A stretch of 64,000 nt of DNA, taken from positions 50,810 through 114,809 of the forward strand of contig CAYVRT010000007.1 of assembly GCA_964453115.1 (NCBI GenBank). The letters run 5' to 3'. This DNA is from JAIWNK01 sp964453115 (GTDB lineage Bacteria > Chloroflexota > Anaerolineae > Anaerolineales > Anaerolineaceae). The notes beneath the pieces are model-generated. The model was not told where the DNA came from. It saw only the letters and a list, made by a program, of their open reading frames with translations, and searched no databases. Of the stretch, positions 60,458 to 64,000 are shown one piece after another; position 1 is the stretch's first letter; each line of letters starts with the position of its first letter. The translations under genes were made by a program, and so were the position numbers.

Positions 60458-62008
60458 ATGAACATTCTGCTCATCGCCCCCGAATTCCCTGATACTTTTT
60501 GGAGCTTCAAACACGCGCTCAAATTTGTCCACAAAAAAGTTGCCAACCCGCCACTTGGTCTCGTCACCATCGCCGCCATGCTTCCCTGCGAATGGAACAA
60601 GCGTCTGGTAGATCTCAATATCCACCCCTTACGCGCCAAAGATCTGCAATGGGCCGATTATGTTTTCATCAGCGCTATGGATGTCCAACGTCAATCCGTC
60701 CATAAAATCATCCAACAATGCAAGCAATATCCTGCCACTCTTGTTGCTGGCGGCCCGCTGTTCACTGGCGAATATGCGTCTTTCCCCGAAATTGACCATT
60801 TCATCCTCAACGAAGGTGAAATTACCCTTCCTCAATTCCTGAGCGACCTGGCAGATGGTCACCCAAAACACATCTACAGCACCGCCGAATATGCTGACAT
60901 TCGCACAACCCCTGTTCCCGCCTGGCATCTACTCGACATGCACAGCTACGACTCCATGGCAATCCAGCTCTCGCGCGGCTGCCCCTTTAACTGTGATTTT
61001 TGCAACATCACTGCCATGCTTGGACACCGTCCGCGCCTGAAAACTGCTGCCCAAATCATTGCCGAACTTGACAGCCTCTATGCCGCTGGCTGGCGCAGGA
61101 ACGTATTCTTTGTAGATGACAATTTCATTGGCAACAAACGTTTCATCAAAGAAGAAATTCTTCCCGCCCTCATCGAATGGCGCAAAGGCAAGGTTGGCAA
61201 CCTCTTCATCACCGAAGCGTCCATCAATATGGCAGACGACCCAGAATTGCTTGACCTTATGGCCCGCGCCGGTTTTCTATCTGTTTTCATCGGCATCGAA
61301 ACCCCCGATGAAATCAGCTTAACCGAATGCCATAAATCACAAAACAAAAGTCGAAATCTAGTGGAAAGCGTCCATCGCATTCAAAACGCTGGAATGCAGG
61401 TCATGGGTGGTTTCATTGTCGGCTTTGATAGTGACACCCCCGCCATCTTTCAACGCCAAATTGATTTCATCCAGGAAAGCGGAATTGTGACAGCCATGGT
61501 TGGATTACTCCAAGCCCCCTATGGCACGCGACTATACGAACGATTGCAACAGGAAGACCGACTTATCCAGGAAATGTCTGGCGACAATGGCGATGGCTCA
61601 ACCAACATCATTCCCAAAATGGACCTTGCAACCCTGCATCAGGGCTACCGGGACATCCTGGAACAAATTTTTTCACCCGACTTGTTCTATGCACGCATTA
61701 AGAACTTTCTGCGCCAGTTCCACCCACTTCGCTTTACTGTTTACATGGAATGGCGAGAAATTTACGCCTTCTTACGTTCCATCCTGCTCATTGGCATTCT
61801 TGGCAAAGAGCGCCGTCACTATTGGGATTTGTTCTTCTGGACGCTAAAAAATTGCCCGAGCCAAATCGCACTTGCCGTCACCTTAACCATTTACGGTTAT
61901 CACTTCAGCACCATCAGTCAAAAAATTATCTGTCGCCCATCCACAACTCCAACACCGCAAACCCTCTCTGCCAACAGGACATCGGCCACACAACCAAGCC
62001 ACGCTTGA
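60458..62008 (+). CDS. B12-binding-domain radical SAM protein (DUF4070)
   Basis: A 516-residue enzyme: N-terminal cobalamin-binding Rossmann domain (about 1-140), radical SAM domain with SRGCPFNCDFC (Cys175, 179, 182), and a C-terminal DUF4070 region (about 330-480; PKMDLATLHQGYRDIL) plus a hydrophobic stretch (about 440-465). This is the layout of HpnP-like and related methyltransferases or cyclases acting on lipids or tetrapyrroles; the substrate is unknown. AAAGGAG precedes the ATG. A TACACT at 60399-60404 may be its -10, with the GTCACATTTCC repeat at the -35 position, suggesting control by the divergent two-component system. Confidence 0.9.
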   Translation: MNILLIAPEFPDTFWSFKHALKFVHKKVANPPLGLVTIAAMLPCEWNKRLVDLNIHPLRAKDLQWADYVFISAMDVQRQSVHKIIQQCKQYPATLVAGGPLFTGEYASFPEIDHFILNEGEITLPQFLSDLADGHPKHIYSTAEYADIRTTPVPAWHLLDMHSYDSMAIQLSRGCPFNCDFCNITAMLGHRPRLKTAAQIIAELDSLYAAGWRRNVFFVDDNFIGNKRFIKEEILPALIEWRKGKVGNLFITEASINMADDPELLDLMARAGFLSVFIGIETPDEISLTECHKSQNKSRNLVESVHRIQNAGMQVMGGFIVGFDSDTPAIFQRQIDFIQESGIVTAMVGLLQAPYGTRLYERLQQEDRLIQEMSGDNGDGSTNIIPKMDLATLHQGYRDILEQIFSPDLFYARIKNFLRQFHPLRFTVYMEWREIYAFLRSILLIGILGKERRHYWDLFFWTLKNCPSQIALAVTLTIYGYHFSTISQKIICRPSTTPTPQTLSANRTSATQPSHA

Positions 62009-62015
62009 AAATCAC

Positions 62016-62054
62016 AAAACAGGCGGAGCAAAACATGCACCGCCTGTTTTTTTT
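62016..62054. terminator. Bidirectional intrinsic terminator
   Basis: An 11-base stem (aaaacaggcgg / ccgcctgtttt) with a 13-base loop and a T-run of eight on the + side; A residues on the other side allow it to serve the convergent amylase gene too. Confidence 0.88.
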
Positions 62055-63912
62055 ATTTAACCTTTCTCCAAATCATGGCCCCCTTCAACTCGGGCAAAGG
62101 CAGCAAACCGTTCTGGACAACAGCACGCGCACCGCAAAACACATCCTCCCAAACACTGCCATCATCAATCCCACCTCGCCAAACCGATACCCCAGATGCT
62201 GCGCGCGCCACAACACCACGCCATGCCACTACTATGATTTGCTCATCCTCAACATCACGCAAATATACCAGGCCGTCATCCTCCACCTCCAAAACCTGAA
62301 ACCCACCTCGTCGCAGCGCCATAGACTCCTTGCGCAAAGCAATCAAGCGCTGAAAATAAGCTCGCAAGTCACCATCCCAATCTTTCTCATCCCAAACCAT
62401 ACAGGCACGGTTCTCGCCATCAGCACTACTCATTCCAATTTCATCCCCGTAATAAATGCATGGCACACCTGGATATGTTAACAACAACGCCGCTGCCATA
62501 TGCACTCGCTCCAACTCTTCTCCTGCTACTGTGCGAATTCGCGCCGTGTCATGACTGCCAAGCAAGTTAAATTGTTGTTGTGCAATCTGCCAGGGAATGG
62601 CCGCCAAAAAATTACCCCAGCTTTGCACCATTGCAGCAGTCGAAATCGCCATTTTGCTGTACACACCTTCATTGCATGTCAAAACCCAAATCGAGGCCTG
62701 GCTGATCCAATGCCAAAGAGGACGCGCAAACCCGGCATAATTCATACAACCATCCAAAAAATCGCCTTGCAATTGTCGACTTCCATCAAAAAAATTCTCA
62801 CCAAGCAAATAGGCCTGCGAATTTTCCTCCTTCACCGCAGCCCGAATTCCAGTTCCAATCTCCACACCCAATTGTGCTTCTCCTTGCCGAGCCAACATAT
62901 TTGCAACGTCAATCCGCCAAGCATCAATTGAAAATGGCGAGCGCAGCCAGCGCCGAAAAACTGAACCATCCCCAACATACATCCACTCCCGCAGTTTTTG
63001 GCTACGGTAATTCAATTTCGGCAAAGATTGCACGCCCAACCAGCAAGCATATACATGAGGATGATCAAAAAAGGTAAAAAACTCCGCTGTCTCAGCCTGA
63101 GCATCGGCCAATGCCGCCTGAAACCAGGGGTGCATCACGCCACAATGATTCGGCACAATGTCTAGCATCAGCCGCACATCCGCTGCACGAGTCCGCTCGC
63201 GCAGCGAAATAAAGGCTTTGTCCCCACCCAGAGAGGCATCCACATGCTCATACTCGGTCACATCATAACGATGATTGCTAAACGCAGGAAAAATAGGCGT
63301 CAAATACAAAGCATTTACCCCCAAATCCAGCAGATAGGGCAATTTTTGCTCAATTCCAGCCAGATCTCCTCCATAAAACTCCAGGCTGCGCCCACGCCCC
63401 GTAGCACAAGAAGGTTCGCCCCAACGCCGCGCATGAGCTGACTCGCCACGATACACAAAGCCCGCCTCTACAACATTATTGCTTGGGTCTCCATCACAAA
63501 ATCGGTCTAGAAAGATCTGATAAAAAACCCGATCCTCCAGCCACAAAGGTGCAAGATAATTAGCCAAAAGCTGAAAATCTTGTCCATCGGTTGGTGTAGC
63601 CTCACAAACCCCCGCGGCATGGTACCAAATCATCCCCGCTTCAGTCAACAATAAAAAGCGATATGCCATAACCGGCATTGAAATTGTCATTGAAACACCC
63701 CACCACTCACAACACCCACCTTCACGCTCCAAAGACATCTCATCAAAGCGCTCTTCGCCATCCGGAGCAGTGCGCAAGAAGACCCGCTTTGCACCTATAT
63801 CTTTACCAATCCGCAAATGCAATACAACCAGACTGCCCAATTGAAGACCGTCTTTTGCCGCCACGTATCGCGGCGATCCGTCATGATGAATGGAAGTTAG
63901 AAAAGATTTCAT
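62053..63912 (-). CDS. GH13 alpha-amylase-family glycosidase (neopullulanase/maltogenic-amylase-like)
   Basis: A 619-residue protein with an N-terminal beta-sandwich (about 1-120, CBM34-like), a TIM barrel (about 125-520) and a C-terminal beta domain. Conserved regions are DIVPNHCG (I), DAWRIDVANM (II, nucleophile Asp), LLGENFFDG (III, acid/base Glu) and LLGSHDTARI (IV, Asp). The lack of a signal peptide suggests a cytosolic maltodextrin or cyclodextrin hydrolase. ATG 63912 lies exactly 7 bases after a TATAAT, so it is likely leaderless; an in-frame TTG at 63933 would cover the promoter. Confidence 0.92.
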   Translation of the reverse strand: MKSFLTSIHHDGSPRYVAAKDGLQLGSLVVLHLRIGKDIGAKRVFLRTAPDGEERFDEMSLEREGGCCEWWGVSMTISMPVMAYRFLLLTEAGMIWYHAAGVCEATPTDGQDFQLLANYLAPLWLEDRVFYQIFLDRFCDGDPSNNVVEAGFVYRGESAHARRWGEPSCATGRGRSLEFYGGDLAGIEQKLPYLLDLGVNALYLTPIFPAFSNHRYDVTEYEHVDASLGGDKAFISLRERTRAADVRLMLDIVPNHCGVMHPWFQAALADAQAETAEFFTFFDHPHVYACWLGVQSLPKLNYRSQKLREWMYVGDGSVFRRWLRSPFSIDAWRIDVANMLARQGEAQLGVEIGTGIRAAVKEENSQAYLLGENFFDGSRQLQGDFLDGCMNYAGFARPLWHWISQASIWVLTCNEGVYSKMAISTAAMVQSWGNFLAAIPWQIAQQQFNLLGSHDTARIRTVAGEELERVHMAAALLLTYPGVPCIYYGDEIGMSSADGENRACMVWDEKDWDGDLRAYFQRLIALRKESMALRRGGFQVLEVEDDGLVYLRDVEDEQIIVVAWRGVVARAASGVSVWRGGIDDGSVWEDVFCGARAVVQNGLLPLPELKGAMIWRKVK

Positions 63913-63919
63913 GTCCCCG

Positions 63920-63925
63920 ATTATA
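63920..63925 (-). promoter_or_regulatory. -10 element of the amylase gene
   Basis: A perfect TATAAT on the - strand, 7 bases before the ATG at 63912. The -35 position falls inside the palindrome at 63934-63966. Confidence 0.5.
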
Positions 63926-63933
63926 CCTAACAA

Positions 63934-63966
63934 ACAAGGTTCTGATGATATTCATCAGAACCTTGT
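63934..63966. repeat. Perfect 15-base inverted repeat upstream of the amylase gene
   Basis: acaaggttctgatga / tcatcagaaccttgt with loop tat. It may be the terminator of a gene beyond the right edge (a weak T-rich tail follows on the - strand) or an operator, since it covers the -35 position of the amylase promoter. Confidence 0.5.
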
Positions 63967-64000
63967 CGTGTACTTCAAAAACGAACGAAAGACTTACTTC

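Overview
The window looks like a chromosomal segment of a Gram-negative-type or monoderm anaerobic bacterium of the Chloroflexota, most likely Anaerolineae. The grounds are lipoproteins with long Thr/Pro linkers, an EAD1-type effector-associated domain pair, a GH44 glucanase, several DesK/NarL-type two-component pairs, a PPi-type phosphofructokinase signature and split ABC-2 exporters. This assignment is inference from gene content, not from a phylogeny. I see no insertion sequence, prophage, CRISPR array, rRNA or integrase, and no intergenic gap above 300 bases. Gene packing is very tight: there are many ATGA/GTGA overlaps, and convergent genes often end 1-4 bases apart or overlap by 20-55 bases. 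TTG and GTG starts with good Shine-Dalgarno sequences are common. The + strand is visibly C-rich and the - strand G-rich throughout, whichever strand is coding.

Layout. 1-4.8 kb (+): the end of an M28 peptidase, an orphan soluble histidine kinase, a class I/II aminotransferase, HflX and a small membrane protein, closed by a shared terminator facing rpmF (L32). 5.1-9.9 kb (-): a four-gene redox operon (Fe-S/winged-helix protein, radical SAM protein, NAD(P)-binding reductase, phytoene-desaturase-like flavoprotein). 9.9-13.0 kb (+): a GNAT protein and a secreted GH44 glucanase. 13.0-18.2 kb: a VTC/DUF4956/CotH operon (-), divergent from an OmpR-type response regulator and histidine kinase (+). 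Four TTCACAGC sites with 11/22-bp phasing lie between them.

18.2-21.6 kb: two divergent EAD1-domain proteins, one cytosolic and one joined through a membrane segment and Thr/Pro stalk to an FGE-fold domain, then a YfcC-type permease. 21.8-25.0 kb: a three-repeat fasciclin lipoprotein, an ArsC-type reductase, a THEP1-type NTPase and a DUF364 protein. 25.2-31.7 kb: an ABC-2/HlyD export operon (-), divergent from its likely DesK/NarL-type regulator pair (+). 31.7-38.7 kb: a DUF362 iron-sulfur protein, a GT-C-like membrane protein, an ABCB-type exporter, a DUF2807 lipoprotein, and a small operon of an 81-residue protein, a nucleoside-deoxyribosyltransferase-like protein and a VOC protein.

38.8-51.2 kb is mostly housekeeping: phosphoglucomutase, TatD, polyprenyl synthetase, tRNA-Leu(GAG), PlsX, RluB, ScpB, a G5/beta-propeller lipoprotein, a UXS-like epimerase, GtrA, a BchI-like AAA+ ATPase, a UroD-family protein and RsmD. 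51.1-55.0 kb (-): an operon of a DegS-like kinase, PPi-type PFK and class II aldolase ending in a strong terminator, followed by a NUDIX hydrolase. 55.1-63.9 kb: a second GT-C paralogue, a fatty-acid hydroxylase, small membrane proteins, another DesK/NarL pair divergent from a B12-radical SAM protein, and a GH13 amylase.

The most interesting pieces are the EAD1 pair at 18-20 kb (one half of a possible conflict or signalling system whose effector must lie elsewhere), the regulated VTC/DUF4956/CotH module with a clear candidate operator, the uncharacterised redox cassette at 5-10 kb, and promoters placed exactly 7 nt before start codons, which suggest leaderless mRNAs.
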